From assembly GCA_032622095.1 (NCBI GenBank), contig CP136067.1, positions 43,381,549-43,445,548 on the forward strand: DNA of 64,000 nt, read 5' to 3'. This DNA is from Siphonodentalium dalli (Eukaryota > Mollusca > Scaphopoda > Gadilida > Siphonodentaliidae). The notes under the pieces were generated by a model. The model had not been told where the DNA came from. It did no database searches and saw only the letters and a list, made by a program, of their open reading frames with translations. Made by a program: the position numbers and the translations under genes. Below, one piece after another: positions 23,159-35,702 of this stretch (position 1 is the stretch's first letter; each line of letters begins with the position of its first letter).

Positions 23159-23528
23159 TTAAAGGTACTTAATCCGATCAGACGCTCCTAAATTAATATT
23201 TCTATGGCTTCGGGGGTAAAAAATATTTGATTCGAGTCGAGGAACCCACACATCAAAGTTCAGAGTGATCAGATATCGATTTTTGAAGTTTATTATTTCA
23301 TTTGTTTGTGGTCCAGAAACACGCTGTCAAAAGGATGGTCTCGGTCAAAATTGTGGATAAAGATGGATAACTCTAAAACAAGTGTAATACGGCCACTTGA
23401 GTATTTACGAAATTTGGCCGTATTACCACCTTCATCCACAATTTTGACCGAGACCATCCTTTTGACGGCATATTTCTGGGCCACAAACAAATGAAATAAC
23501 AAACTTCAAAAATCGATGTCGGATTGTT
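23159..23528. mobile_element. rearranged family F copy forming a long hairpin
   Basis: It starts TTAAAGGTACTTAATCCGAT. From 23283 the sequence TTTTGAAGTTTATTATTTCA to GTGGATAAAGATGG is inverted at 23425-23520 (CCACAATTTTGACCGAGACC onward). The arms are about 85 bp with few mismatches. Confidence 0.72.
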
Positions 23529-23883
23529 GTGAAGTCTTATTTAAAAAAGGTAGGGTGTCTGAGATTTGTCAGTTGTGTGTAATTAGAAATGTCAAGGTGA
23601 AGACCCCTGTTGTACAGAGAACCTCCAGCTAATAATATCCATGTTTAGAACTACTTGTCAAGTGATTTTGACAAGTATTGACTGTTGTAGTTTTCAGAGT
23701 CTCAGTCTTTACAGTCAGATGCACGAGCGACTCCACATTCATGGGCTGTCTTGTTGTGAATGATGCAAGGCTTCATTTAATCACCATACAGATTCAGTGT
23801 GTTTTCCCCGGTGTCTCACGACAGCGGGTGGACTGAACGTATGTGTTATGCAGGCCACCGTCCTGATTGTGCTCCATTTTGGG

Positions 23884-24103
23884 TTAACCCTTTCAGTGCC
23901 AAGTCCGATTTTTGTATCAACCCATATTTCCTTGATCATTTTTCAAATTTATTGATTATAATAATGTTATACATTGATGGAAAGAGCTCTAAGAGCTCTT
24001 TCCATCAGTGTATCACATCACATTATTATAATCAATAAATTTGAAAAATGATCAAGGAAATGTGGGTTGATACAAAAATCAGACTTGGCACTGAAAGGGT
24101 TAA
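23884..24103. mobile_element. 220-bp palindromic TTAA MITE (family D)
   Basis: TTAACCCTTTCAGTGCCAAG at the left and CTTGGCACTGAAAGGGTTAA at the right. The arms stay complementary nearly to the centre at AAGAGCTCTAAGAGCTCTT. piggyBac-type ends; no coding capacity. Confidence 0.88.
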
Positions 24104-24120
24104 AGGCTCAGATACGTTTT

Positions 24121-25010
24121 CACCCCATGCATCCGGATATGCTCGTAGCGGAAGACATGCTCGTAGCGGAATAACCACATGGCCCGCGATTTGCACATCG
24201 TCCTTAGTTGTCGTAAGTTATTTAATAAAAACACGGTTTACTTTACCTTGATTTTTTTTTAAACGTTAACAGCGATAATCGGTCTACAGAAATGAGCGGT
24301 TGTGGTTTCCGCAATTTGCATATTACTGTTCGATAATCGGGTTTTATACGAAAATTATGACCTGAAATACTTAATCGATATAAGTTTTATCAAATGTTAA
24401 TGAATCCTTGCATTGACACATTATATAACATACATTCTCTCTAAGTATGATATCTTAGCTTCAAAATGAACTGGACATGTTTGCGATGTCAATCATATTA
24501 GTGTCCGAAAAATTAGTTTCCATGGAGGCACTCACTTGATTTTGGGATATGTCTATAGCAAACGTAAAACCACTGCTATAGACATACCATATGTTCTTGC
24601 TATGACCTGCATATATGGTAATTTTTACTATGAAAAATGTAGAAACATGACTGAAAATGTTGTCTATTATATTAAGGGAATATCCGCGGAAATAGCAATG
24701 TATGCAAAGACTATGTTGTCTGGGCTGTTACCACAGAAATCGTAATTTTATGTAAGAAATGCAAATTTTGCCACAATGTTTGGCCTAACTTCGATATAAA
24801 TTAGGATTAAACTGCGTCCATGTTTAAAGAAGTTTGATGTACATTTGGGTAAATTATAGCCACAAATAGTACCACCACCGTCAACCACTGGTATGTGTTG
24901 GTTTCGGTGCAACATGTGTTTAACCGTGAATGGTGTGCAAATCGCGGGCCATGTGGTTATTCCGCTACGGGCATGTCTTCCGCTACGAGCATGTCCGGAT
25001 GCATGGGGTG
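24121..25010. mobile_element. 890-bp element with ~80-bp inverted repeats and 5-bp target duplication
   Basis: The left end CACCCCATGCATCCGGATAT, GCTCGTAGCGGAAGACATGC, to ATGGCCCGCGATTTGCAC. The right end is the complement, finishing GCATGGGGTG. It is flanked by GTTTT on both sides (24116-24120 and 25011-25015). The interior (24200-24930) has no transposase; a 69-codon frame at 24536 is unrecognised. Confidence 0.8.
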
Positions 25011-25212
25011 GTTTTACTACATGTGTATAAATTATAAAGTCGATGTTTTGATGGAAACTGACTTGCAGTAGCTACATTTTGGTTTGCTTTTATATGTTCT
25101 AATTGGTATTAACATAGCCTGTTTGTTATGCCATGTGCAATTTATTTTTATGGGAAAAGGCCAATTCGGCAATTCCGATCTGCAATTACATATACATTGT
25201 ATTGAATAACAT

Positions 25213-25262
25213 ATGTTGTTGTTTTTATTGTTGTTGTTGTTGTTGTTACTGTTGTTATGAGT
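25213..25262. repeat. (TTG)n microsatellite
   Basis: Interrupted TTGTTGTTG run. Confidence 0.85.
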
Positions 25263-25395
25263 GAAAGTATGGTAACATGCATACATTCTCGGCATTTCAG
25301 ACAAAACATAACCATATTCGTATGAGGTAAAACTAGTTTATGTTGTGAGGACACCTTTATCCTTGTTTTTGGTTGTGACTGTGACAGTACCTGCT

Positions 25396-25580
25396 TTTTA
25401 GCTCAACTTGACAAATGAAGTAAAGTTTGAGCTATTGTCATGGGTTGTCGTCCGTCCGTGTGTGATTCCGTCCGTCAACATTTTCGTTGGCACACCCTAC
25501 AGTACATGTCACATCTCTCATCCGATCGTCACCAAATTTCATAAGGATCTTCGGGGTGCCCGTCTAAATTGACTATGCTT
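25396..25580 (+). repeat. AGCTCAACTTGACAAATGAA repeat end (family R, copy 3)
   Basis: It starts AGCTCAACTTGACAAATGAA, continues GTCGTCCGTCCGTGTG and CATCCGATCGTCACCAAATT. It is the opposite-strand version of the end at 20030-20225. Confidence 0.65.
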
Positions 25581-25939
25581 TTAATTATACCAGTCCTGGT
25601 ATTGAAAAATCTAATTGTTATAGCCCAAGGTGCGCTTTACTGACATGTTCCCGCAGGCCGGTTTACGTGCCCGCAAGGCGGTTTATATGACGAACAGCGT
25701 CTGTACCAGGGTATATGTTTTTTTCTCGAAAAACTATTGGTATACTGATCGATTGGGCTGCGATATAAGCAGAGCTCCACGCTCGCCCCACACGCATTGG
25801 TGCATTATCTCTTCATTCCGTGAACAATTGGGAAACGATAAAGAGCGATGCGATAGGTGAGTCTCTATATTTGCGAATGTCTGCCTGTCTGTATGTCTGT
25901 CTGTTGTGTTCTATAGAAATTCACATGGGACAATCTGGT

Positions 25940-26800
25940 TGGCACCAATGGGGTCTACTAGGGGTAAGTTTTTACGAGAAAGATTATAGTTAGAATGTTC
26001 TAACGTGACGCCGTTGTTGTCATGGGCAGAGAAGAGGGAGGGGCAGAAATAGTTTTTGTCGCCGATTGCCACGAAACGTATATATAATCATCCCCATGAT
26101 ATCAGGATTCTAATAGTGTGGTTTAAATATGTCAAAAGTGGCGCCACTCTAGTCAGGGATACACGGAACGGGAGAGGGGCACAAAAATTGATAAAATTGA
26201 TAAAAACTAATTTTAGCGCCGAGGGGCCATGCATCTGGATGGCACCAAAGGGGTCTAATAGGGGTAACCTTTTTACGAGAAAGTTAGTGGTGCGGGTTAG
26301 AATGTTCTAAAGTGACGCCGTTGTTGTCAGGGGCAGAAAAGGGGGCGGGGCAGAACAAAGTTTTGTCGCCGGTTGGCATGAACCTTATATATAATCATCC
26401 CCCATGATATAAGGAATCTAATGGTGCACCAAAATTGATCAAACTAATTTTAGCGCCGAGGGGCCATCTAGATGGCACCAAAGGGGTCTACTTGGGGTTA
26501 CAATTTACGAGAAAGATAATGGTGTGGGTTAGAATGTTCTAAAGTGACGCCGTTGTTGTCAGGGTAGGGCAGAAAAAATGTTTGTCGCTGATTGCCACGA
26601 AACATATATAATCATTCCCATGATATGAGGCATCTAATGGCGTGGTTTAAATATGTCAAAAGTGGCGCCGTTCGCGCCAGGGATGCTCGGAATGGGAGAG
26701 GGCAACCGAAATTGATAACACTAATTTTAGCGCCGATTTCCACCAAATTTATATATATTCTTCTCCATGATACAATGAAGAGACATCGCGTTATTAGTGT
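25940..26800 (+). repeat. tandem repeats of ~150-310 bp
   Basis: GGCACCAATGGGGTCTACTA recurs three times (near 25951, 26241, 26476). GTGACGCCGTTGTTGTCA recurs three times. TCGCCGATTGCCACGAAAC-type blocks recur four times. Unit lengths differ through internal deletions. Not coding. Confidence 0.8.
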
Positions 26801-29436
26801 CGATTCGGCTTTGACCGGATTATACCGGCATTTTGGGAAAACGTGATATCGGAGAAAAATATCCAGCAAGGAATGTATATTATGGTCCACGTCAATGACT
26901 CTTCTATATGATAGATGATTAAAATCACGCCAAGATGCCCATATTTTCATACAGAGACAAACGAAATGTGGTGAAATGTCAGAAAATAGCAATTTTTCAC
27001 ATTTCTGCGACCATCTTGGCCACCATATTGGATTGTTGTGTATGATTATTGTCTAGAGTTTGTAAGGGTTGTATATTAGCATAACGAATCGAGCCGAAAA
27101 CAAGACCGCATGTGATACCATCTTTGCTATAACCGCGATCAAAGAGACCTGGTGCCTATTGAAAAAATGGTTGCTATGATGGACGCCATCTTGAGTCTCT
27201 GCGGCCATTTTTTTTACTTGTTAACAAGAACGAAATTAGAGGAGACATAAGAAAATTAGTGGGGTGAAGTTAAGTCCTGGAGGGGATGCAGAGGTCGACC
27301 AATATCTCCTGGACTATTATCTATGTCATACAATCACATAATCGTGGTGGTTAATGTAAGATAAGGAACTGAAAATAGAGGGTAATATGTGAAGTTGTTC
27401 ATAAAATTGTTCAAAAATAGGAAACCTTTATAGTGGATATTGTCTGGAAAATAGAAATAGAAAATATAAATTATACACATATACAAATTGCATGAATTTC
27501 TATATTCCTAGAATTCGAAGTGTCACAAATCATGCAGCCATGATGCAGGTCTACTCCAAATCTGCGTGGCGCCTTTGATTCTCTTCTATCTGATACTGAC
27601 CGCTCTTTAAACTTGTATGGCGCCTTTGATTGTACATTGAAGTCGATTCTTCATACAAGCGTGCATTGTGCCAATGCAGCGGGAAGTTTAAGTTAATTCA
27701 ATTAATCTAAACATGCGGCCAATAGTTATAATAATAGAGACACGAGTTATGTAACACGCGCTGTGGTCAGTTATAACGGTGATCATACTGCCAGTTATTA
27801 CAAATTGCTTTTGTCTCTTGGGAAGTAATTATGTCGACGTTTACTTGCATATATGCGGAGTCAAACTCCAAGTTTAAAGATTTTCCGTATTCCGTCGTAA
27901 ATGTCACGTAAATGTCACGTAAATGTATTCGATACATGGGCAATACTTGAAATCGCCATATCTGTAAAACCTCACTTTTCGTCCAGTGACAAGAACATGG
28001 AAGTCGGTTCATTAATTCACAGGTGAAACTGAAGCTAATATTAAGCTGACTTACAGCTCTGCGAGGGCTAGTCTCAAATTCTCGGCAGATTTTATGAAAA
28101 TAAGTAAGAATACTTTCAGCTGTTTTATGGGAATATATCATAACAAATTATATAAATAGAAGAAATCAATGTAATTGATGTGTGTGCTATGGGAGGATAC
28201 GGCGCTGTTCTCGTATTGTATTTAGTGTAGAAAATAAATTAAACATTTTTCATTGCATATTTTAGTTTTTTGGCAGCCATTTGCAGTGTTTTTATCGTGT
28301 GAAGCACCAAAACAACACAAAACAACATAAATATATTCAACCACGTTTTCCTCAAATCTGGCAGTCATAAACACTCAATACTGATTCATCTTTTCAGACA
28401 TTATGTAGTTTTATGGTCATTTTTTCTAAAAAAAAAAGAAAAAGTTCTGCAAATGGCTGCCAAAAAAAAAAATAGGTACAATGACAATTGTTTTATTTAT
28501 TTACACACAGACAGTCACGATTTCAGATGGTAGACTGAGCGCATACCCTAGTTGGATTCATAGTCTTGATAATTCAGTGTGGGTTTTGCAAATATTTTCA
28601 TATTTTTGTAAACCAGTTTTGTACATAGTTGGAATAATATTTTTCATATTGTGAGGATATATTTGCAGCTATAGTACTATATATAGCATACATTGGTTAC
28701 TGATGAGGGATAATGATTTTTTCCCTTCAAATTGATAGTTTGAAATTGATATTTATAAATTCACGAATGGAAGGCCTTCTTAATGCGCTTTGTTATGGGC
28801 GCGGTCATAGACTAACCGATCGATGATTCTCAAGTGGAATATTGCGCTAACTTACAGTGCAGTATGATATAATATCCAAACTGCAGACATATTTCAGAAA
28901 AACAATTCAGCTGAGTTATACGAATGAGGTTAGTGTGTGTTTTGTTGAGGCGTTCACACAATGTACCCAAACTACCACAGCGCTATACCCTTCAATAAAA
29001 CACACTCAAATTATATATTCATTTCTTAATGAACTAGGTGGGTGAATCCATTCAGTAAATAAAGGGTTAAAATACTTATGTATGTCTTGGCGAAACAAGA
29101 ACAATCCAGACACTCAGGTGTTTTCCTTTACCTCGCGGGACTGTAATAATACCTACGATCGAATGACTCAAGAGTCTTCCAACCATCCAAGGTAAACTTG
29201 ATACGGCCCACCATTAAATCAGTGATGATATTACCAGACCAAGTGATTCGATTTCGACAATTCTGCGTTTATGAGAGTCACTATTAGCACAGAAGGTTAT
29301 CTAGATACAGACCAACTTGAGTGGAAGCAATGTGCAATTTAAATACACCAAGACAATAAGCGAGACAACTGAGTCGCAGCCGTATTGGATTCATCCAGCA
29401 CCGATCGTGGTTTCAGAGATTCACCAGCTCCGGTTC
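26801..29436. other. no gene or repeat recognised
   Basis: AT-rich DNA. A minus-strand frame of 124 codons at 27767-28141 and a plus frame at 28857-29045 match no family I know. A lone AAAGGGTTAA near 29064 may be a relic TTAA-element end. Confidence 0.5.
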
Positions 29437-29567
29437 CGTGGTTTTAGTGCTACAGGCCAAAGTTCTGGAGTAACATTTCCATAGATGGAGTTTTTGAATA
29501 TTCATGACTTTCATAAATGGAAATGCTACTCCAGAACTTTGACATGTAGCACTAAAGCCACGGTACC
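29437..29567. mobile_element. 131-bp hairpin element
   Basis: TCCGTGGTTTTAGTGCTACA, then AAAGTTCTGGAGTAACATTTCC at the left, pairs with GGAAATGCTACTCCAGAACTTT and TGTAGCACTAAAGCCACGG at the right. Arms are about 50 bp. No clear target duplication. Confidence 0.75.
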
Positions 29568-31497
29568 GTGTGCCTGGTGGATCCAATATGGTCAATATAG
29601 TTAGTGACAGGGCGCATTGAAATATGACATATGACACCCGTTGTTTGTCTATCGCCGTGTGATCAATCAATAGTATGTAAGTACCAGACGCTCGTTTGCC
29701 AAAATTTCCTGATATATCAAATGAGATTTTCTCGAAAGCTGTATGGAATTTCTTATTGAAATTTGGTACAATCGATTACTGTAACACAATAATTAAGAAC
29801 CACCAACGCGTTGGCAGTATTTACACCATGTACATAATATACTTTTAAATTATGGCATGAAACATATTTTAAATTTCGCTGTTTTCATGTACCAAGAACG
29901 TCTGTAAAATAGCACTTTGGCAAAAATTGCAGTCTATAAAACTATAACAAAAATGCTATCTTATCTGAAGATCATGAGTGGGAACTTAATTTTCTTGATT
30001 AAAGAAATTTCACAGAAATTTTCATTTAGAAAGACAGCCACCCATAAATATTGTTCTAAATTTGAGAATGTTCATATCAAAGAAATATTGGATCGAGATG
30101 AGTTCTGGGTCATACATGTCGGTCCAAACTACCAGAGTGATTGGAATCAGGTAATTTTACTCTGGTAAAAAATTCATCTAGTCAATGGTCACCGTATTAT
30201 ACGCATGTATTTTACTCTAGTAAACTGTTCCCACCCACGTATTTCACCAAGGTATTCTACCGGGATGTACATTGTAAGTATGCATGTGGGATTCTACTAG
30301 AGTAATTCTCCCAGAGTAATTCTCCCAGGGTAATTTACCTCGATATAAGGGTAAAGTTACCACGGTACTACCGAGGTGTACTTTCAGAAGCTTTAACATG
30401 TGAGATAACATATTGGAGGCTGTATGAATCGCACAAATGTGGTTACATAAGGTGTACACTCTTCTGTATTTAGTCTACTTATTTATAAGTATATTCTTGT
30501 CCCATTATGTTAACTTATGAGAATGACTCCGGGTACAATTGTTTTCCACCGATTAACGAACAACATATGATTTTATTCTCACAAAAGAGACAGAAAACAC
30601 ATCAGCTGAGAAATGTACTATTATGAAATAGAGTTATCGCTCCTATCCGTGTCAAAATATTTTAGTAAAGCCTGGTAATCCATGATTTACATGGCTCTAA
30701 TCTGGTAAAATATAGTAAAGTCAGACAGACAATGATATACTCATGATAACAGCCACGTAAAGTCCATCTAAAAAGGACAAACATCCAAGTAAAGGCATGA
30801 TTTACCCCAATTATACATTATAGTCTCGTATTCCCTGCTGCATTACCATTACGTACAAACATAATTCAACATTGGAACATATACCAGACATTTTGAGAGT
30901 GTTGGACTCCACCTTGCAGAGTTGTATCCGTTTTTATTTGGACTTAAGTATACAAAAACACAACCCACCTAAATTCGTGTCCCTGGTTGAAATACGTTGT
31001 GTAGGATCAGTAGTGTAAGTCTGAACTGTCAGAAGGACAACATACCAGAGTTTAGTCTAGAACTAGGACTAAGATTCATAATATAATTCCCCTTGTATTG
31101 TGTCTCTTGTATAGTATTGTATGGCATTACCTCACCTCATTCGAAATCAAAGGATGTGTGTTATTAGCTGCCACATAACATTAATAATATATACTGTAGA
31201 ACTCAGTTATTCGCAAAATCCATCTGTGACTGGAACCAATCCACATAAAAGCATCATGGTTGTATTGCGCCACGATTTGAAGTAACTGACGACCTTTGAA
31301 GCAAAGCGTAAAAGAACGCTTTTTTCCTAGAAGAGATCTATATTGACTAAATAACGGATGTTTTCAGAAATAAAAAAAATAATGCAAACATTTAAAAAGC
31401 ATTTTTTAAAGAGCGATTTTCCAGAAGAAGTGATTTCCTACAGTATGTTCTTATTTTCATGGGTTTTACCCATGTATGTCCTTTATCACCATCATTT
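29568..31497. other. no gene recognised; scattered CTCTGGTAAA motifs
   Basis: Short words of the type TTTACTCTGGTAAA and AATTCTCCCAGGGTAA recur between 30145 and 30375. No coding frame is convincing. Confidence 0.45.
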
Positions 31498-32030
31498 TAC
31501 GAGAGAAAAGTGGGGTACACCATGCCTTTACTTCCATGGAATTTACAAGGGTATGTCCATTTTACGTGGCTTTTACATGCCTTTTACCAGAGTATATCAT
31601 GCGATATATATATCATGGGGTACACCATGCCTTTACTTCCATGGAATTTACAAGGGTATTTCCTTTTTATGTGGCTTTTACATGCCTTTTACCAGAGTAT
31701 ATCATACGATATATAGATCATGGCGTGCACCATGCCTTTACTTCCATTGAATTTACAAGGGTATGTCCTTTTTATGTGGCTTTTACATGCCTTTTACCAG
31801 AGTATATCATGCGATATATTTATCATGGGGTACACCATGCCTTTACTTCCATGGAATTTACAAGGGTATTTCCTTTTTATGTGGCTTTTACATGCCTTTT
31901 ACCAGAGTATATCATGCGATATCTATATATCATGGGGTACACCATGCCTTTACTTCCATGGAATTTACAAGGGTATATGTCCTTTTTATGTGGGTTTTAC
32001 ATGCCTTTTACCAGCGTATTTCATTGTTAA
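31498..32030 (+). repeat. 105-bp minisatellite, five copies
   Basis: CCATGCCTTTACTTCC starts at 31520, 31625, 31730, 31835 and 31942. The unit continues AATTTACAAGGGTATTTCCT and GTGGCTTTTACATGCC. The period of 105 is a multiple of 3, so three plus-strand frames of 130-184 codons stay open; all repeat the same 35 residues and are not taken as genes. Confidence 0.92.
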
Positions 32031-32039
32031 CCTGACTTT

Positions 32040-32205
32040 ACAACGATTTAGGACCAACACCGGGGATTGTCCATACGAGGGTGACGTGTGTCAGAGTCTG
32101 GAGTCCGACAATGCACAAGAAGACTCACACCGGCGATCGCCCATACGAGTGTGACGTGTGTTAGAAGGAATTCAGTTATATCTGGAGTCTGATAATGCAT
32201 AAGGG
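32040..32205 (+). pseudogene. C2H2 zinc-finger relic
   Basis: The sequence encodes the typical inter-finger linker HKKTHTGDRPYECDVC followed by a stop, then KEFSYIWSLIMHK. Just before it, in another frame, is a second copy reading RTNTGDCPYEGDVC. The zinc ligands C..C and H are recognisable, but a frameshift and a TAG break the frame. Either a decayed zinc-finger gene fragment or a captured piece in a mobile element. It directly follows the 105-bp minisatellite. Confidence 0.75.
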
Positions 32206-32332
32206 AACCGACATTATTCGAAAGTAGCTTGATCAGATGAGAATGCGGCTATACAAACACGAGATGATATCTATAAATAAGGATAACATGATATAATATA
32301 CCACATTACTCACGCGTGTGTTTGTCGGTTAC

Positions 32333-32518
32333 CATGGTGGTTCGTGGGTGTTTATGGTGGTTCGTGGTGGTTACCATGGTGGTTCGTGGTGGTTCATGGT
32401 GGTTCATGGTGGTTCGTGGTGGTTCATTGTGGTTCATGGTGGTTCATGGTGGTTCATGGTGGTTCATTGTGGTTCATGGTGGCTCAGTGTGGTTCATGGT
32501 GGTTCATGGTGGTTTATG
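32333..32518 (+). repeat. 9-bp minisatellite (GTGGTTCAT)n
   Basis: About twenty copies of GGTGGTTCATGGTGGTTCGT-type units. All three plus-strand frames are open as a by-product. Confidence 0.93.
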
Positions 32519-33044
32519 GACCCAAATTAGGTAGAACATCATGTTGAACACATTTAATGTAAACACAATTAAGATGAACGAAAGTATATTGATAAATAGT
32601 TAAATATGCCATCATCTACACATTTCACAATAATGGTCCATTCTCAGCAAATCGGTGCATTTGAGGAACGAAAATCGAGAAAATTCAAAATCAACAGTAG
32701 CGTTCAATATTGTTCGTTTATGCAAGCAAGAGTTATGCTGAAACTAAATGTGCAACATTGCTCTTTTGAGTACATTGCTATGGTACCTGGAAAGTATCGA
32801 TGAAAAATCGTGCGTTTTCCCTATTGTAACATACGTTACCAGTGGACACACATCGGTAGGGGGTGGTTTACATCGGTATTGGACCATTTAGCGGTATCAG
32901 TTCTCCCTTTTATGAATTATGTAAGATGGGCAGCAGCCAGAAAATCAAACATAATTAAGTCACAAGCATACACGGTTACATATGATTAGGATCACAACGT
33001 TATACAAAATAATAAGTACAGCGTAAGTACAGCGTAAAACTTGA

Positions 33045-33388
33045 TTAACCCTTTACCAACAGAACGGCCCTGTGCCATTGCATTCTCTTATATATGCGAG
33101 TCGACCATAGGTCGCCTCGCATATATAAGAGAATGCATTGGCTTAATACATTAAAAATTATAAAATGCCAATGCATTCTCTTATATATGCGAGGCGACCT
33201 ATGGTCGACTCGCATATATAAGAGAATGCATTGGCACAGGGCATAACTGTAACTATCACAATGTGGTCAAGGAGCCGGTTCCAATGATATCCATATTTGT
33301 ATGGTTCTATTGAGACAGACCGAAGATATTTTAGGCTGTTGAAGCTTTATTTGGCCGGTTTTGGCCGGTTTGTTGGGTAAAGAGTTAA
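33045..33388. mobile_element. double-hairpin TTAA MITE (family A, copy 3, reverse)
   Basis: TTAACCCTTTACCAACAGAA at the left and GGTTTGTTGGGTAAAGAGTTAA at the right. Both hairpins are complete; the spacer between them is shortened to about 25 bases (TTAATACATTAAAAATTATA). Confidence 0.88.
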
Positions 33389-34497
33389 TGGAGTTACAGT
33401 AGAAGCCGTTCGAACTTCGACGTCAAATAAGTCCAAACTTCTAAAGCAATTTTGTTCTAACGAAACAATAATGCCAGTTCCCGCACCTTGAATTGCAGTT
33501 GGCTTCATGTAAAACTGCGGTGCTGCCGGTGCACGTTTGATGGTTGATTGGCTGATTGGAGTTAAGAGGTACACTTGGACATGAAACATTATTATATTGA
33601 ATTAAGTCACTGGGATCGGGATGTGATTATTATATAGAGGATCTACAACGAGTCCTCACTTTATAGCGGAATTTACAAAACGAGTCCAGTAAATTGGGTC
33701 TGGAGCCTTTAGCGAGGTCCAGACATTATTTACTGGGCGAGTTTTGTACATTCCGCAATAAACTGGGACGAGTTGCAGATTCTATTTATTACATGATCCA
33801 AAACCTCGACAATACATACTTAAATCAACAAATGGGACGCGAAACTAACAACGGCTTGTATAAGGCATGCGATGGCGTTTCTCGTAACTATCCGCGTAAC
33901 AAAATAGTCGCACATAAATAGAGACTCTGGTGTATTTAATGGCGTATATTTAATGACATAACTTTTCAAACTCTTCATTCATTATAGTTTGTTGGAAAAA
34001 TATTGGAAGCCAAAGTATTTTGAGACGGAATGTAAACAGACTTAAACCGGAAGTCAAATGTCACATGGCACTATTTCCTGTTACTAAACGAACGTTTAAT
34101 GTCACAATTTATAGAATGGGTTTATTGAATGGAATAAGAGTAGGATCGTGTAATAAAAAGTAACATTGTATTGTCAAAATAACGTTTGGGTCGATGAATC
34201 TTTGATTCACTGCTTCAATACAACTAGCAATACGTACATTATTGGCATATACACATTCAATTGTGGTGGTGGTGGGGGGGGGGGGGGGTGAACCAGCCAC
34301 TAAGCGGGGCGTATAGGTGTAACGCTCTTGTGGATAATTAAATATTAAACAAGTGTTACTTTACACACAAAAACATGATTTTGCCAGCTCAGGCTGATCC
34401 ATATGCTATAAAACATTGACACGCTGTCAGTATCGACACCCATCCTGGCTAAGTGGTCCTTCTTTTGTTTTGGTGTGATATCCGTGAATGGGTGAAG
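33389..34497. other. no gene recognised; one imperfect hairpin
   Basis: An imperfect inverted repeat around 33650-33775 (GAATTTACAAAACGAGTCCA against ACTGGGCGAGTTTTGTACATTC). A G-run lies near 34274-34287. Confidence 0.5.
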
Positions 34498-34560
34498 TAT
34501 GGGCAGCCATTCGGTCGGAAATTACATGAAATAAAAGTTAATGGTGGCTTGTAAAAACAA

Positions 34561-34890
34561 TAGTCTCCATTTTTAAACCAATGGTCGTTCTTTGATTCTA
34601 TAAGAGACAAATCCGTTTCAATAGATATAGATTCAAACCAAATAGTCTCCATTTTCAAACCAATGGTCGTTCTTGGATTCTATAAGAGACAATTCCGTTT
34701 CAATAGATATAGATTCAAACCAAATAGTCTCCATTTTCAAACCAATGGTCGTTCTTGGATTCTATAAGAGACAATTCCGTTTCAATAGATATAGATTCAA
34801 ACCAAATAGTCTCTATTTTCAAACCAATAATCGTTCTTGGATCCAATAAGAGACAGTTCCGTTTTAATAGATAAAGATTCATAATCAATG
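34561..34890. repeat. 82-bp tandem subrepeats in the left arm
   Basis: TAGTCTCCATTTTCAAACCA-type units start at 34561, 34643, 34725 and 34807, each with CGTTCTTGGATTCTATAAGA inside. A separated fifth unit starts at 35044. Confidence 0.9.
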
Positions 34891-35702
34891 TTGACCGATG
34901 CAAAATTAATGTTCTATTTTAATTTAATAGCGTTCACTGTTCAACTAATAACACACAATTAGTAAGATTCGCGCATATTCAATAAACGTACATTCCGTTT
35001 CAATGGCCATATTTTCTTAATCAATAAAGATATTTCAGACCAATAGTCTCCATTTTCAAACTAATAGTCGTTCTTGGATTCAATAAGAGACAATTCCGTT
35101 TTAATAGATATATTTTCTTAATCAATAGAATCTATTTCAAAACCAATAGCCGTTCCTGGATTCAATAAGAGACAAATCTACTATTTCCGGTCAAACCAAT
35201 GAATAATAATTGAAGATTATTAACATCCGTTTACAAACCAATGATCATTTCTCGAATTAATAACTTCCGTTTACAAACCAATGATCAATTCTTTAACCAA
35301 TGAACGCTAGGGTCGCCACCAATCTCAAATTAACGCTAGGAGCGCCACCATCTTGTTGGAGTCACCAAATTGCAAATTCCGTGACGTCAACATGGGATAC
35401 CCCACTGCCAAAAAAAATGCATGTTCTCGAACATTTTCGCGTCAGAAAGTGACCCTGAACATGAAAACTGCGATGATATACGGACTGTGGACTATATCCT
35501 GTACCTGTAGCAGATACCGAAGATCCAATTGAGAGCTTGTTTTTAATATGGTCATTATTATTGACCCAGAAGATCTGAATTAAGCAACCGAATTTGAGGA
35601 CTGTACTAGTATGATGTTGATCACTTGATGTATCACACATTCACTGTCAGTATCTGAAATCACTGTCAGTATTACTGTGATTATCACTGTTCCCAACTGA
35701 CC

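Noticed and set aside
24121-25010. Transib/ProtoRAG identity
   Set aside because: The 5-bp duplication fits, but the end CACCCCATG lacks the CACWRTG heptamer and no core protein is present.
25630-25860. 76-codon frame followed by a good GTGAGT donor
   Set aside because: It starts in a short GCCGGTTTACGTGCCCGCAA-type direct repeat and the peptide matches nothing I know.
27767-28141. 124-codon minus-strand frame
   Set aside because: No recognisable domain, no splice or promoter support, and a chance frame of this length is possible in 64 kb.
32316-32534. Gly/Trp/Val-rich frames
   Set aside because: Readings of a 9-bp minisatellite.
34561-35130. Regularly spaced 82-bp repeats resembling a CRISPR array
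   Set aside because: The units are contiguous tandem copies without unique spacers, lie in an inverted-repeat element, and the DNA is eukaryotic.
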